Position numbers and translations under genes: made by a program. Shown piece by piece: positions 22,787-33,957 of a DNA stretch of 64,000 nucleotides (position 1 is the stretch's first letter; each line of letters begins with the position of its first letter). This DNA is from Gautieria morchelliformis (lineage: Eukaryota; Basidiomycota; Agaricomycetes; Gomphales; Gomphaceae). Under the pieces are notes generated by a model. The model worked only from the letters and a program-made list of their open reading frames with translations. It made no database searches and was not told the DNA's origin. The DNA lies in NCBI GenBank assembly GCA_015179125.1, contig WHVA01000222.1, positions 62,001 to 126,000 of the forward strand, in the 5' to 3' direction.

Positions 22787-25700
22787 GGTACCACCCGCTA
22801 TCATGAGACAATCCCTTTTGGGATTGGGAGCGCATTGTTCGCGCTTGATGCGCTTGAACATGCCGATCATCTCGCGTGTGCACGTGAGTTGCAGCGTTTC
22901 TTTCGCCCGCGCTAGGAGCTCGACGAAGCGTGGGTCGTCGAGCGGGCAGACGTCGTACCATTGAGTACGACGCTGCTGGGCCTTCCCTACTGGTCATGGT
23001 AGGAGGGCTGTCTCAGAGATCAGTGGGTCTCCGAGTGGTATCATCTCCCCCGGGTAGGGAGGATGAACTGTCCCCGCCGGTGGTGGCAGGACCACGTGAA
23101 GCCCGATGTACTGGGCCTCGACCAGTGCTACTTGCCGTTGTAGGGCAGGGTCATTGATCGTGTGCGACGGTGACGCCACCAAGTATGCACCGATCACACT
23201 TTCCCTCGCCATGGATAACCCATTGATGGTGTTGGGGGTGCCGCGCAATTTCTTGCGCTTCTTTTTCGGCTGCTCTGCCAGCCGCTGTGCCCTCCCCGGG
23301 TCATACGTCTTCCAGACGGAGGAGTCGGACTCCCATCCATCTGGGACGCCGTACGCAGCGTCGGAAGGCGTGCTCTGCCCCTCTGTCGTCGTCGTCGTCG
23401 GGGTCGGCGCCGACAATCGGACGCTAGTCACGATGTTGCGCACACTGGCAAGGGTGCTGTCGTGCGAGGTGATGATGGCCCGGCCACTGGGTCCGTGGCC
23501 GGGTCATGGCGCACCCTTTTTGAGGCTGCGTGGGCGAATGTGAGCTGGAGCTGGGCTGCACTCAGCTGCTGCTCCAGTTCTTTTATTTTTGCGCGCTCGG
23601 CTTCGAGCACGTCGTCGTGGTCTTCGACTGCGCGTTCCAAATCCTTGACCTCCTTCTTGAGGTCATGGATGTCCCGGAGGGGCTCCTCCTGCATGTCACA
23701 CGCGACGCCTCTCGGGAGCCATCCCCAGGCCACGTCGACAGCGTCACCAATGTCCTCGTCCTGCAATTTGACCTTGCGGGTGCCTGTCGCGGCCCTTAGG
23801 TGCGCAGCGTAGTCTGCGCACGTGGCACAATCGTCAGGGTGAACGATCGCCAGACCGTCTTCCCATCCTACGATCATCCAGTGCTCTTGGTTGACTGGAG
23901 CTCGTAGGATGTCTGCGGCCCCCTGTCTTGGGGCTGTTGTGCGCATCGTGGACATTGATGGATCAATGTCCATCCCATCTTTGGGGGGCATCATCTTCGT
24001 GGGTAGATGACGGTGGTTGCTTCCATGAAGCGATGTGCCCTCAGAAAGATCCGAGGCGAAAATTTAACCGCGCCGTGGCTGGCACGTCACGTGGTATGCA
24101 CGTGACAGACGCATCTAGCGGCGTCTGGGGAGGTCCTGTGGTTTGCTCACCCCCCAAAGCTCTAGATAGCTATCTAGGGCTTCAAGGTCCTTGCATGATG
24201 ACATGGGTTCCCATGTCACGTCGCCTAGGGTCCAACGGACTTGGAACTCCAGGTCCGTCGAGTTTATCCATCAATGTGCGATAATCTCGTCGACGAGCCA
24301 CTCCTCGTCATCATTCGCTCCAAAGTCATAAAATGACTTGGCCTCACGACGAGGGAATAATTCGTTGTTGTTAGCCTCGTATCGTCATATGAGGCTTGAA
24401 TGAAAGACCAGTGAAATACGACGGCTTTTCAGCTCGTCGGGAAGTTCAAGGGTCACCGTCGAGGCGTTGTTGTGAGCCTCGACGACGTGGTACGGTCCGA
24501 TGTACCGCGGGACTAATTTTCTGGCTCTTCCTTTCGGGAGAGTTAGGTTCTGGGTTGAGAGGTAGACGCGGTCGTTGGCCGCATACCTGTCGCTCACCAT
24601 ACGTTTCTTGTTTGCATGAAATGTTTGCGTCACTCGATGCTCTATGATTGCATCGTGTGCCGCCATCAGGCTCCATCTTGCCTGATGTGCGAACCGGGCT
24701 CCCCCCTTGAACGGGGTGTCCATGGCTATGGGGAGGTCTATCCGTGGCATATAGCCGTGGTTCAGCTCGAAGGGCGTGAACCTGTGGTCGCGCTGACGTT
24801 GCTGTTGAGGGCGACCTCAACCATCGGGCACTTTAATGCCCAATCCCTTCTGATCGTCTCTGACGACCGTGCGCAATATCTGTCCTATCGAGCGGTTTGC
24901 CTGCTCGGCGGCTCCATCCATTTGGGGATGGAAGGCAGTTGACATGAGGATCTTAGTCCCCATGAGTCGCTGTAGTTCACGCCAAAAGATCGATGTGAAC
25001 TTCGAGTCTCTATCCGAGATGATGGAGTCGGGAACTCCATGGAGTCGAACGACCTCCTTCAGAAACAGCCAGGCTACTCCCTTGGCTGACACGCTCATCG
25101 TGGTTGGTACGAGGTGTACGAGTGACGTTAGTCGGTCGATGACTACCATCAGGTAGTCACAGTCATTGGATTTGGGCAGGGGCCCCATGAAGTCGATGCC
25201 AATCGACTGCCACGGCCTATCCGGAATGGGTAGGCTGTGTAGTAGGCCTTTGGGCTGTTGTGGCCTGGTTTTCGTCATCTGGCACTTCGCACATGATGTG
25301 CAGAACGACTCTATGTCTGGGCTCATGCCCGGCCACCAATATTACCTTCGAACATAGTTCGAAGTCTTCAGATGGCCGTAGTGACCGACTATCTGATGTG
25401 CTCGATCGATGATGATTTCGATCAGCCTCCTTCCCCCCTGAAGAACAGAGCGGGGAACGGCAATGACGTCTCTCTTGAGCTGGTTCTTTGTCAAGATCAG
25501 CCCATCCCGGAGCCCAAATCTCGGGTGTGCCTCCGGGTGCGCCATGATCTTTGCAAACATGGCGTCCCTATGGTACGCATCTCGTAAGACCTTGGACAGG
25601 TCTACGCCCTGCTCGACTATCCAGCGCAGGGGCGTGCCGTCATTTCCTGCGGCGATGACTATGACATCATCATCATCATCGCATGATGCGGCGACACTCG

Positions 25701-26570
25701 CGGGCTTTTGTGAGCCCTCGTTTAATGTGGTGGATTCCGTTATTCTCGCCTCTGTCTTCTCCACAAGGCGTTTAGACCCTCTCGTCGCCGCTGCTCGCAG
25801 CTCGATATATTGGTTGGTGGACAATAGCTCACCGTCCGGGTCTAACCGCATGTCTGCATTCACGAAGACGTGATCCGGGTGATTGTCATCACTCGTGTCA
25901 CTCTCATAGTAGCAGGACAGGCAGTCTGCTACCTTGTTCTCTACACCATCAACATGGACGGTGTTGAAGTTGGACCATGAGAGAAACTCCCACCATCTGA
26001 CCTGGCGGTCAGACAGGCTCTTCTGGGTCTCGAAGTATTTGAGCCCTTTGTGGTCTGTGACAAGGGTGAACCTTCGTCCCAGCAGCTTGTCCTCCCATTT
26101 CATGAGAGCCTTGAGCACCGCGATTGTCTCATGCTCGTGAGTCCGGTAGTGTTGCTGAGCAACACTGAACTTCTTTGACAAGAAGCCGGCAGGCCGACAG
26201 GTTTTCCAGTCAGGGCCTTGGCTGTAGACTGCACCGACACCGGCTTTTGACCTGTCGGTGATCACCCAGATCGGCTCTGGGCACTGTGCGTCTACTGGAT
26301 GCAGGATCGGGGCCTTACAGGCCAACGCCTTAATGCTTTGCCAGCATTTGTCCAGTAATGGGGTCCATTCGAATGGACGGTTGTTACGCGCACAGCCTGA
26401 TAGTGGGGTGGTATATGCACTGACATCTGGCATGTAATGTGCCAGGTACTGTACTAGCCCGAGGAAACGCTGGACGTCGTTGAATGTCCGCGGCCTATGC
26501 CACTCGCAGATGTATTGCATCTTATCCTTGTCGGCATGTACTCCTCGGCCATCGATGATGTGGCCGAGAC

Positions 26571-27258
26571 CAGGGCTGTCCACGAGTCCAGGTTCCTGCA
26601 GGTGACTCACAGTTCAACCTGTGATTTTAACCTGCAGATCCAACTCCCACAAGTCCAGGTGACCCGGCGCCTAAAAACCAGCCAAGTCCAGGTTTGGCCT
26701 TTGGAATTCCACAGGTGATTCGCAGACCTGCAAGCCTTACATTCCAAGAATTCATGTCATTTACATGTCATTCAACCACTATTACCTCCTTCTGCACAAC
26801 AGCCTTCTTGACATGCTTACTCTTATCATGCAGCAACTCTACAACACATTCCTCAGGAACAAGTCCTTCGTATGACAGCCATGTGCTGAGTATGGTTCCG
26901 GCACGTGTTGACTCTTCCTTCAGAGAGCGACGCATCCGTGATACAGTCAGTCGGCCCTGACTGAATGCATGTTCGACATCTGTGGATGTTGCTAGAGGAG
27001 CATGGTCAAAATAGGATGTAAGGATGTGTGAAATAGCTCACCCTCATCCCCACGGGAGGAGACGCGTCATGCACTTGCATGGGGTGAGTCAGCTCGGAAT
27101 AATCTAGCAAGTCACTGCAAGTCACCCGCAGGTTTAACCTGTGGGTCCAAGTCAACTTGCAGAAAAACTCAGGTCAAGTCCAGGTTCCACTTCTGGAAGC
27201 TGGCAAACCTGCGAGTCCAAGTCCAGGTAACCTGCAGGTTGACTCGTGGACAGCCCTG
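26571..27258 (-). mobile_element. hAT-B: non-autonomous hAT derivative in Gypsy-1 RT
   Basis: 688 bp with CAGGGCTGTCCACGAGT inverted termini. The 8-bp flanks GCCGAGAC (26563-26570) and GCTGAGAC (27259-27266) differ at one base. It is the same family as hAT-A, including traces of the transposase C-terminus at 26750-26960. It sits in the reverse-transcriptase segment of Gypsy-1. Confidence 0.88.
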
Positions 27259-28560
27259 GCTGAGACATTCCATTCGGATGGAATAGAGGTCAACCTTTTT
27301 CTTGCTCAGAAACAGGTGGTTCTTCCTCAGTCTGTCAAAGACAATATAGAGGTGCTCTTCATGCTCTTGTATCGAGAGTGAAAAAATGAAGATGTCGTCC
27401 ATGTATACATGGATGAAGCGACCTATGCAGTCGCGGAAAATGGCTGTCATCAGCTGTTGGAACGTTGATTGGGCGTTGCAGTCTCCCATCTGTATCACTT
27501 ATCACTTGGCTCCTAAACATGCCAAGGATCGTGGCAAAGGCTGTCTTTGCTACGTGATCCGGATGAATCTGGATCTGCTCGTATGCTTCCGACATATCGA
27601 GTTTTGTTCGATACCGGCAGCGAGCCATGTCGCTGCAGATGATATCTTGATCCGGGAAAGGTGTGATGTCCTTCACCGTGTTCTCGTTCTGCTGGCACAG
27701 ATTGAAGACAGTTCATAATGTACCGTTCTTTTTCAGCACACACAGCATGGGCACAGCCTACTGCGCGACTGCTTGAATCCACCACTTTGCAGTGGTGTAT
27801 CGTTCTATCTTAGCCGACAGTTCCTCTCGGAAATGTTCGGGGCACTTCAGTAGTTGATACCGCATGTGTTTGTTGGGATCGATGAGGTTGATCTCATGGT
27901 TGATCTCCCGTAGTGGCGGGAGTTCTAATGGAATTCCACTGACTAGGTCAGTGATTCGTTCCATCCATTCCTCGCGGAGGCGAGGAAGGTCATCATCCGT
28001 GAGGATGATGATGGTGGTTGGCTTAGAAGCCATTAGGCGCTGTGTGCGTCTATTGGGTCCCATGGCGCGTGGAACTGCTCTCCTTTTTCCCATCGCTTTC
28101 ACTGTTAGGTGAGAGCACCTCTCCCTACGATTGTAGGGCGAGTTCGAGGACGAGTCGTCCCGCGACTTGTCCTCCTGGCTTCAATGAGCCAGGCTAGGCT
28201 TCGGCGCCTGGGTGATCCTGCTCACCCGTGGCCCCTTGTCCTCATTCATCAATCCATCATCGTCGAACGAGACCTTGCCCGTGGGGATTACTTTGTTCCC
28301 CTTGCGGATTGTCCCTGGGCTTGAGAAGTCCAGGGTTATGCCAAATCTCCTTAGGAATGGCATCCCTAAGATCACATCGTAAATTCAACATTCACCACGT
28401 CGAAATATTCGTTGTATGTTTCATGACCAAATTTGATGGTCGTGTTCATTCCATAGTTGATCGTGGAACGGCTGCCTATGCATGCTAGCTGCAGCGCAAT
28501 TGGTTGCTCCAGGGAGAATGTCTTCATCCCTGTAGCTCGCGTGAATTCAGGGGATAGCAG

Positions 28561-29103
28561 TAGGGCTGCACACCGTCCGTATTAAGTCTACGGCCGTATA
28601 ATTTACGGCAAGTTGACGGATATGGCAGACCATATACCGTCCATATGATCGACACCTCACCCCCTCTGACAGTATGGTACGGGTACCGTACCGTCTGTAT
28701 TACGGTTGACGGATCATAGGGCTGATCTATTGGAGCTCGGCCTAAACTTAGATCACTTACCGGCTTCCTTACTGCACACGACCGGCAGCAAAACTAAAAT
28801 ATTGACCTGGCCGCTCGCTACGGTGCGTGCGCACGTAGCAGAATGTCAGCAGGGGTGAACCGGAGCGTGAGCGCCACGTAAATGGCCTGCCTACCCATGG
28901 TAGCGCCCGTCCGCCGATGTATTTTTGGGCTCAGCTACAAGGTTTTCGGGGTTTTCCGAATGCATGCCATATACGCTGTACACGGCCGTATTTTTACGGT
29001 ATCATACGGCGTCAACCCATACCGTATACCGTGCTGTCAGCAGCGCACCCAGACCCTTGACGGTACAGGTGCCGTGGCCGTAACATGGCACCGTACAGCC
29101 CTA
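28561..29103. mobile_element. hAT-like MITE in Gypsy-1 protease/RT region
   Basis: 543 bp. It starts TAGGGCTGCACACCG and ends with the complement of TAGGGCTGTACGGTG. A perfect 8-bp duplication, GATAGCAG, flanks it (28553-28560 and 29104-29111). The related Gypsy-2 keeps the empty site near 42618-42626. It is rich in CCGTA/TACGG motifs on both strands and has no coding capacity. The TIRs differ from hAT-A/B, so it is a separate family. Confidence 0.9.
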
Positions 29104-29135
29104 GATAGCAGTACCCCTTTGCTGCCGCTATCTAG

Positions 29136-31900
29136 CAGACAGTGGGATTTTACGCCGTTTATTTCCCAGTACCCCGACAGGGTACGGTTCTCACTGTGTG
29201 GGCACGTTGGCCGCATCCTATGCTTGCTTCGGTGGTGATACACTGGCTCGGCCGCCTTGTCTGGCGTGACCGACATGCGTGCCGCCATGACTTTCGTGGC
29301 GATGTCGTCTTCTGGTGCGAATCTGCTCGCGTTGGACCTGTAGGTGGTGTCCTCCACCTCTTCGTCCCATTCGTAATATTGGGACGGCTCAGGATCCCAC
29401 TCTTCAGCGGGTGCGTCTCCGTTGTCCGGAGAGTCGTTGGGTTGGGGATCACCCTCCCCCTCTTCATCAATTTGATGGAGAGAATTTTGACTGAGATCCG
29501 TCTCCAGATCCTCGGTCTCTTCTTCATGCCTCGTGGCCGCTGTCCTGATACTGGACTTAAGCCTGGGGCATTCAGCTCTGTTGTGGCCAGGTTCGCCGCA
29601 TTCAAAGCACGTGGTGCTGCTTTGGTTGCCGCTGGGCCGATCGTTACGCCGGCCCAACGCTTTCGCTGGTGGGGCAGGTCGCGGGGACGACCCTGACGCT
29701 TGAGGCTGTTTAGCTTCAGGTGGGTGTCCAGCTTGTGCTGGGCGTGGGGGCGGCGGCCGTTGCGTCGCTCCATTTCTCGAGAACAGGCTGGGCCTGGTCA
29801 GGCCCGTCTGTGTCAACGGCTTGCTCCCTGTAAGCCGGGCAGCACTCGCCGTTGCCGCTGCACTCTCTGCGCGGCGCATCCCATATTGTATCGGGATGCT
29901 TCCTCTATCATTCGGGCTGTCTCAAAGAGTTGCTCTATTGAGCTGCTGTCAGCGTTGTAGCCCTTTTTGAGGACTTTGTTGCGCAGCATTTCGCGCAGCG
30001 CCGACACGAACCGTCTCCGGAACGTGTAACTGTCTGGCGGCTGTATCATACGTGCGGCGTATTTCGTGAGCTCATTCAGCATCTCCTGAATGGTTTTCAT
30101 GCCCTGCATGACCGCGTCAAATTTATTCGATGTGTGATGGTACATCAGTGTGTGCAGGAGCCTTTTTTGAAGGCCCTGCATCACTGTTTCCAGAGTCCAG
30201 CTGTGGACCTGGCGATTGAAGCATTCTACGTTTCAAAGGAACCATTCCTGGGCTTCACCGGTTAGGCAAGTGCCCACGTAACCAACCTGCATGTCTATGC
30301 TGGTTGGCCCTAGGAGGCAGTTCATCTTCAGCCATCTTAAGATGGCTGCGACGAAGATCTCAAACTCTTCGAGGTCAGATCCCCCGGCGTATGGCTCGGG
30401 GTGAGCCAGTTTCACGCCGGCTTTCGCTAGCACAGACTTCTCTGGGTCTGTGTCCGCGGTGTCTGCTAACGCCACACGGATCATCCGTGTGATCCCGTCA
30501 TACGGCTCCAGCGATACGATGCCAGCCTGATCCGGGATTCCCTGCCCTTCCGTTGGGGCCATGGATCGTTCGGGCGGCTGTGACACCGCATGGGGCAGGC
30601 TGTTGTATGCCCTGACGGGCCCCGGGCCTGGATCGGGCTCGGAATCGGGAGCATTTTGTGCTCTCGAGTCTGGGGGCGTTTTGTGCCTGGTGTCCCCAGT
30701 CAGTCCCGCGTTGCGGATCTGCAGCCTGCTGTGCGTCCTGCACGGCTCGCGTGAGCTGCTCGTCCAGCTGCTGAGCGGTGTGGCTTTGGGCCACCGCTTC
30801 CTCAGCGTTCTTTGCTAGCAGCTCGAGGGCCTGCGTATGGCGGCGTGCAGCTGCGGCCTCTTTACGCTGCCAGTGCGCGACTTTGAGCTCTAGGCTCTCG
30901 GTTGTTGTTTCAGAATCAGGCTCTGAGGCGACCTGTTCCCTGACGATCTGTTTGATCGTCTTGTGGCTGTCAGTTGGGGCAGCCGGTTGCTCCTGAGGTT
31001 AATTCCTGAACCTCACATCCTGTTTGACCGGGATGGCTGGCGGCGGCATTCGCTGCTTGTCCCACTCCTTTTGTCGCAGGTCTTCCGCGTCGTGACCACG
31101 TTCGTTAGCTGCAGACTATCGTGAGCTCGGACATGTTGTGTCCCATTCCCTGTGTGGGCAGAGGGCCATCTGGATGTTCTCCAGCATAGCTGCGTCCTGC
31201 AGCCTGATCGCCTCCACCTGGTGGAGTTCCTTGCTGATTGCCATTATGGCGGAGGCAGCATTGTCAAGCTGCGATGCTAGCTGATCGTGCTTGTGGTGTG
31301 TGAGCACGCTCCAGTGCAGCGCAGCCTGCACCTGCTTGTTCAGTACCTCTGCCGTCTCGTGATCGATGGCATGAGCTCTCGAGCTCTTGCAACTTGAGCT
31401 TGAGTATTCCGAGCCCTGACCATCGTCTGGGGCTCGCCTTTTTTGCCGCCGTCCCCCTTCGGGGACAATCGTCGTCGCTCTACTGCGTGAGTGGCGGTTC
31501 GAGTCGTGGCTTTGTGCCCGCCTCGATGTTGATGCTCTGCTGTCTGACGACGGCGAGACTTCTCTGCCCTTTCCTTTGTCTCTGGGCAGAGGGGATTGGG
31601 GGGCAGCGCCGGCTTGTTGCCCGGCGTCGTCTCTTCCTCGACCACGCTCGACGAGACATGGTTGGGATTTTCCTCGTCCTCCATTGGGGGGACAAGGGCG
31701 GTGAGATCTACGATCTCTCCATCTTCTAGCGTCATGGACTCTTGGTCCAGGGTAGCATCCGCTGTCGTGTCGCTGGGCTGCGCCAGTGGTGTGGACCGCG
31801 AGCTCGTCGCTCATGTCCGTCTTTGACTGCGTGGAATCATCACGCTCGCAGCTGACAGTAGAAGGTCTACTGGAGGGCCTCAACAATGTTTAGTCGTCGA
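29136..31900 (-). pseudogene. Gypsy-1 gag region
   Basis: Long polar Gag with an Arg/Ser-rich N-terminus, a gypsy Gag core (EIFVAAILRWLKMNCLLG, about 30330) and a CCHC knuckle, CFECGEPGHNRAECP (about 29600). It corresponds part for part to the better-preserved Gag of Gypsy-2 (45352-42640). Fossil with several breaks. Confidence 0.85.
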
Positions 31901-31981
31901 CACAGCGATCTTTTTCAAGATTGCTTCGAATCCACAATCAGTTGGCCGCGTGGCGATCAACCGCAGGATAGTTCAAAAAGG

Positions 31982-32194
31982 TGTAAAGATGTCTATCTTA
32001 AGCCTTAAGTCACAAGAGCACAACAGAACTTGACCAATGATGGTATTCTGATGCTACGTAGTGACAGTGTAAGGGTAAGATGCGATGGGAGCTGCTGACC
32101 GGTTCCCACGCATAAACTATACAGTGGGTCCCTAAGGGGCCCACTGGGATTATGTAATAACTAGTATACATGTATGGTATCTAGGTTATTTACA
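31982..32194 (-). repeat. Gypsy-1 5' LTR
   Basis: 213 bp, TGTAAATAACC...TTTACA on the minus strand, directly followed inside by CCTTTTTGAACTATCC, the probable primer-binding region, which is also conserved in Gypsy-2. Confidence 0.88.
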
Positions 32195-32673
32195 GAACGG
32201 CATACCTCTTTGCACAAGTTATTCGGGCATTTGCTGTGTTCACTAATACACGATATTAATGCCTAAAAACCAATCTTGACATGCTCGTATGATATCAGCG
32301 AATAGGAAAGAGGCCGTCTGGAGCCAGGGTTGGATAGGGGTGTGCCGTCAGGATACAAATAGATGAAACACATATACAATAGAATGAAAGAGGAGTGTGA
32401 ATATGAAATGGCGGGGAGGAAAGGGGGTGAAGGCACCTATGTACTAAAACATGCCTTGAGAACTGCATACATGTTACCCTGCATGGACTCTTTGTCTACT
32501 GGGTTGATCCCACACGATCTATGGGTAGGATGTCCCGCGAATGCATTCTGGCCATAGGAACACCCAAAGGGGGTTGGGTCGAGAAGATGATGGGACCAGT
32601 GATGAACAATCAAGCCGGGTAAAGGATGTCAATCGTGTTTGATGGCGTGCCTGCTGGCAAATGATGCGAGTAG

Positions 32674-32849
32674 TGTAAGGGAGTGCCACTCCCTACATGG
32701 TGATTCCTTATTTTGAGCATACTAGCACCCATAGCCTTTGGTGGCACATATATAAGCTTGTATCTAACTTACAAAGAACCAGAGAAATCGCTCTTGCGCA
32801 CCTCTCATTAGGTCTAGTGTCTGCGTCTGTGGCACAAAGCCTTCTTACA
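32674..32849. mobile_element. Small insertion in R1 copy a
   Basis: About 176 bp present only in this R1 copy, with AGTAGTG repeated at both borders (32669-32675 and 32849-32855). It reads TGTAAGGGAGTG...CTTCTTACA. It could be a tiny solo LTR with a 4-bp duplication or a TIR element with an 8-bp duplication carrying one mismatch. The palindrome GGGAGTGCCACTCCC lies near its start. Confidence 0.55.
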
Positions 32850-33049
32850 GTAGTGAATAACCGTTCGGTGAATTCGGCGAACAGCAAATGGAGTGAACAT
32901 AGAAGCGGGGTGACGAAAGGGAGGGTGGAGTTACTGGACACAAGAAATAAACGAGTCATGACACTAGGGCGGTACAACTACGGAAGCGCACCTGATCAGC
33001 ATAACACAATGTACTCAATCTCTCCTAGCAATAGGCTGGTTGATTGATG

Positions 33050-33660
33050 AACATAGTAAGATCATGCATGTGTGGATCCATCTCAAGAGCACTGAGGAAT
33101 GTGTCCCGGTGCACAAAGGCCGTCGCATCAGGGGAAACCACGCTGATCACATTTTTGCTGCCACTGTACACTGCACATCGTCAGTGCATGCTCAATTTTG
33201 ACTTCCTGCATGCCTACTCATGGTCAACCTGTGCAAATTCCCCCAGTCTGCTTCCCATCTGCACAACCACTGCTTCATCAGCATTGAGCATGAGGCGCTT
33301 CATGTAGTTCGGATTGATGACCACATGTCCCACAATAGGCCATACACAGCATACAAATGTCCTCATTTGCATAGTTGACAGGCATAAGTGGTGCAGGCAC
33401 AGTCAATGCTGTCATGGGACCAAATGAGGGCCCGCCACCTTGCAGCAGCTATGAGAGACTTTAGATCAGCTGTTGCCTTTCACATTAGTTTGGCGACATA
33501 CCCTGAAGAGATCTGTGTGAGAGGTGTTGGAGGCTGGCACGAGCATTTCGTTCGCAAGAACGAGCATTCAGTTGACAGCATTGATAGTCTTAGTCTTGTA
33601 TGTCTGACATACAAGGCCAAGACCTCCAATGCCATCAGGCATAGAGCAAGCAGTGTGAAT
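33050..33660 (-). pseudogene. FAD-linked (BBE-type) oxidoreductase remnants
   Basis: Minus-strand pieces in the right order resemble a berberine-bridge-type FAD oxidase: DGIGGLGLV (about 33620), then NYMKRLMLNADEAVVVQMGS with RLGEF (about 33310-33240), then SPDATAFVHRDTFLSALEMD (about 33140). In that family these are the GGHSYxxxGxGG loop, the (V)xTGxRLG segment of the FAD domain, and the PxxATAFxHRD motif near the C-terminus. Roughly 250 residues are missing in between and stops interrupt the rest, so it is a fragmentary host pseudogene. The outermost R1 element ends close to it, which may have contributed to its loss. Confidence 0.42.
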
Positions 33661-33746
33661 ACAGAATGATGAGCATGTTTACCATGGCAAGTGCTCTGGT
33701 GCTGGATTGAAATGTGAGAGCTGTGGTGCCGAAGGTGGGTAGGAAG

Positions 33747-33804
33747 GCTAGTTGAAGGGTAAGCAAGCTCAAATGTCTTTGAGCTTGCTTACCCTTCAGC
33801 TAGC
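33747..33804. repeat. Strong 27-bp hairpin
   Basis: Arms 33747-33773 and 33778-33804 are reverse complements with one mismatch, separated by a 4-base loop (TGTC). The surrounding sequence is not repetitive. Confidence 0.85.
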
Positions 33805-33957
33805 TTTGCTACCCCCAGGTAGGTAGTGCTGGATGGGCATGGAAGTTGTACAAACTTTCCATTCAGTGTACTGCAAGCGCTAGAAACTACTAGAACATTA
33901 GTAAGCTTGCTCACGGGAGATGATGAAGCTCGAACAAGATTCTTGGTCAGCTGTGGA

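Larger units (their letters stand above)
17900..23994 (-). pseudogene. Gypsy-1 extra frame downstream of pol
   Basis: Between the chromodomain end of pol and the 3' LTR lies a third coding region, on the same strand. It starts MMPPKDGMDIDPS at 23994. It has an acidic N-terminal domain, a coiled-coil helix (EVKDLERAVEDHDDVLEAE), a basic KKKRKK stretch that could be a nuclear signal, an LDGMDIWMWLKALAP helix segment (about 21220) and an acidic tail ending near 17908. It is split by R1 copies c and d and is a fossil. Gypsy-2 has the same gene in the same place (40353), so it belongs to the element. I recognise no envelope features. The function is unknown; it may be a second structural protein. 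Confidence 0.65.
24110..29135 (-). pseudogene. Gypsy-1 pol region (PR-RT-RH-IN-chromodomain)
   Basis: Read on the minus strand: protease with LLDSGS (about 29120), RT with the YMDD box in HVYMDDIFIFS (about 27400), RNase H with TDHKGLKYF (about 26060), zinc-binding CTSCAKCQ and integrase core FMGPLPK / ISDRDSKF (about 25300-25000), then an integrase tail and chromodomain (about 24310-24160). RT before integrase marks Ty3/gypsy; the chromodomain places it in the chromoviruses. Two later insertions cut it (26571-27258 and 28561-29103). Broken many times. Confidence 0.88.
17667..32194 (-). mobile_element. Gypsy-1: chromodomain Ty3/gypsy element, heavily nested
   Basis: Minus-strand LTR retrotransposon with LTRs of 213 bp (5', 31982-32194) and 203 bp (3', 17667-17869), inserted in R1 copy b with target duplication GAACG (17662-17666 and 32195-32199). 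The order on the minus strand is gag, protease, RT, RNase H, integrase, chromodomain, an extra frame, a polypurine run and the 3' LTR. About eight substitutions and a small indel separate the LTRs (near 4%), so it is much older than Copia-1. It is broken many times and contains four direct insertions: R1 copies c and d, a hAT derivative and a MITE. Confidence 0.9.
9918..32281 (-). mobile_element. R1 copy b: inverted solo-LTR-like element inside copy a
   Basis: Begins TGTCATGACA at 9918 and ends CCAATCTTGACA at 32281, i.e. reverse orientation relative to copy a. It is flanked by the 5-bp duplication TGCTC (9913-9917 and 32282-32286). Its own sequence is 9918-9931, 16498-17666 and 32200-32281, about 1.27 kb in total. 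The rest is the copia element Copia-1 and the chromovirus Gypsy-1, each with its own target duplication. All short open frames in 16590-17600 are chance frames within this repeat. Confidence 0.8.
9429..32963 (+). mobile_element. R1 copy a: outermost solo-LTR-like element of the nest
   Basis: Starts TGTCAAGATTGG and ends GAGTCATGACA. It is flanked by a perfect 5-bp duplication, CTAGG (9424-9428 and 32964-32968). Its own sequence is only 9429-9917 plus 32287-32963. Everything between was inserted later. TG...CA ends, short inverted termini (TGTCA/TGACA), a 5-bp target duplication and no coding capacity together indicate a solo LTR of an LTR retrotransposon whose internal part is not in this window. 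It is itself split by R1 copy b and by a small insertion at 32674-32849. Confidence 0.75.

Noticed and set aside
28800-29103. Possible CRISPR-like or regulatory repeats of TACGG/CCGTA
   Set aside because: Irregular spacing and location inside a TIR-bounded element with an 8-bp duplication; they are subterminal motifs of a MITE.
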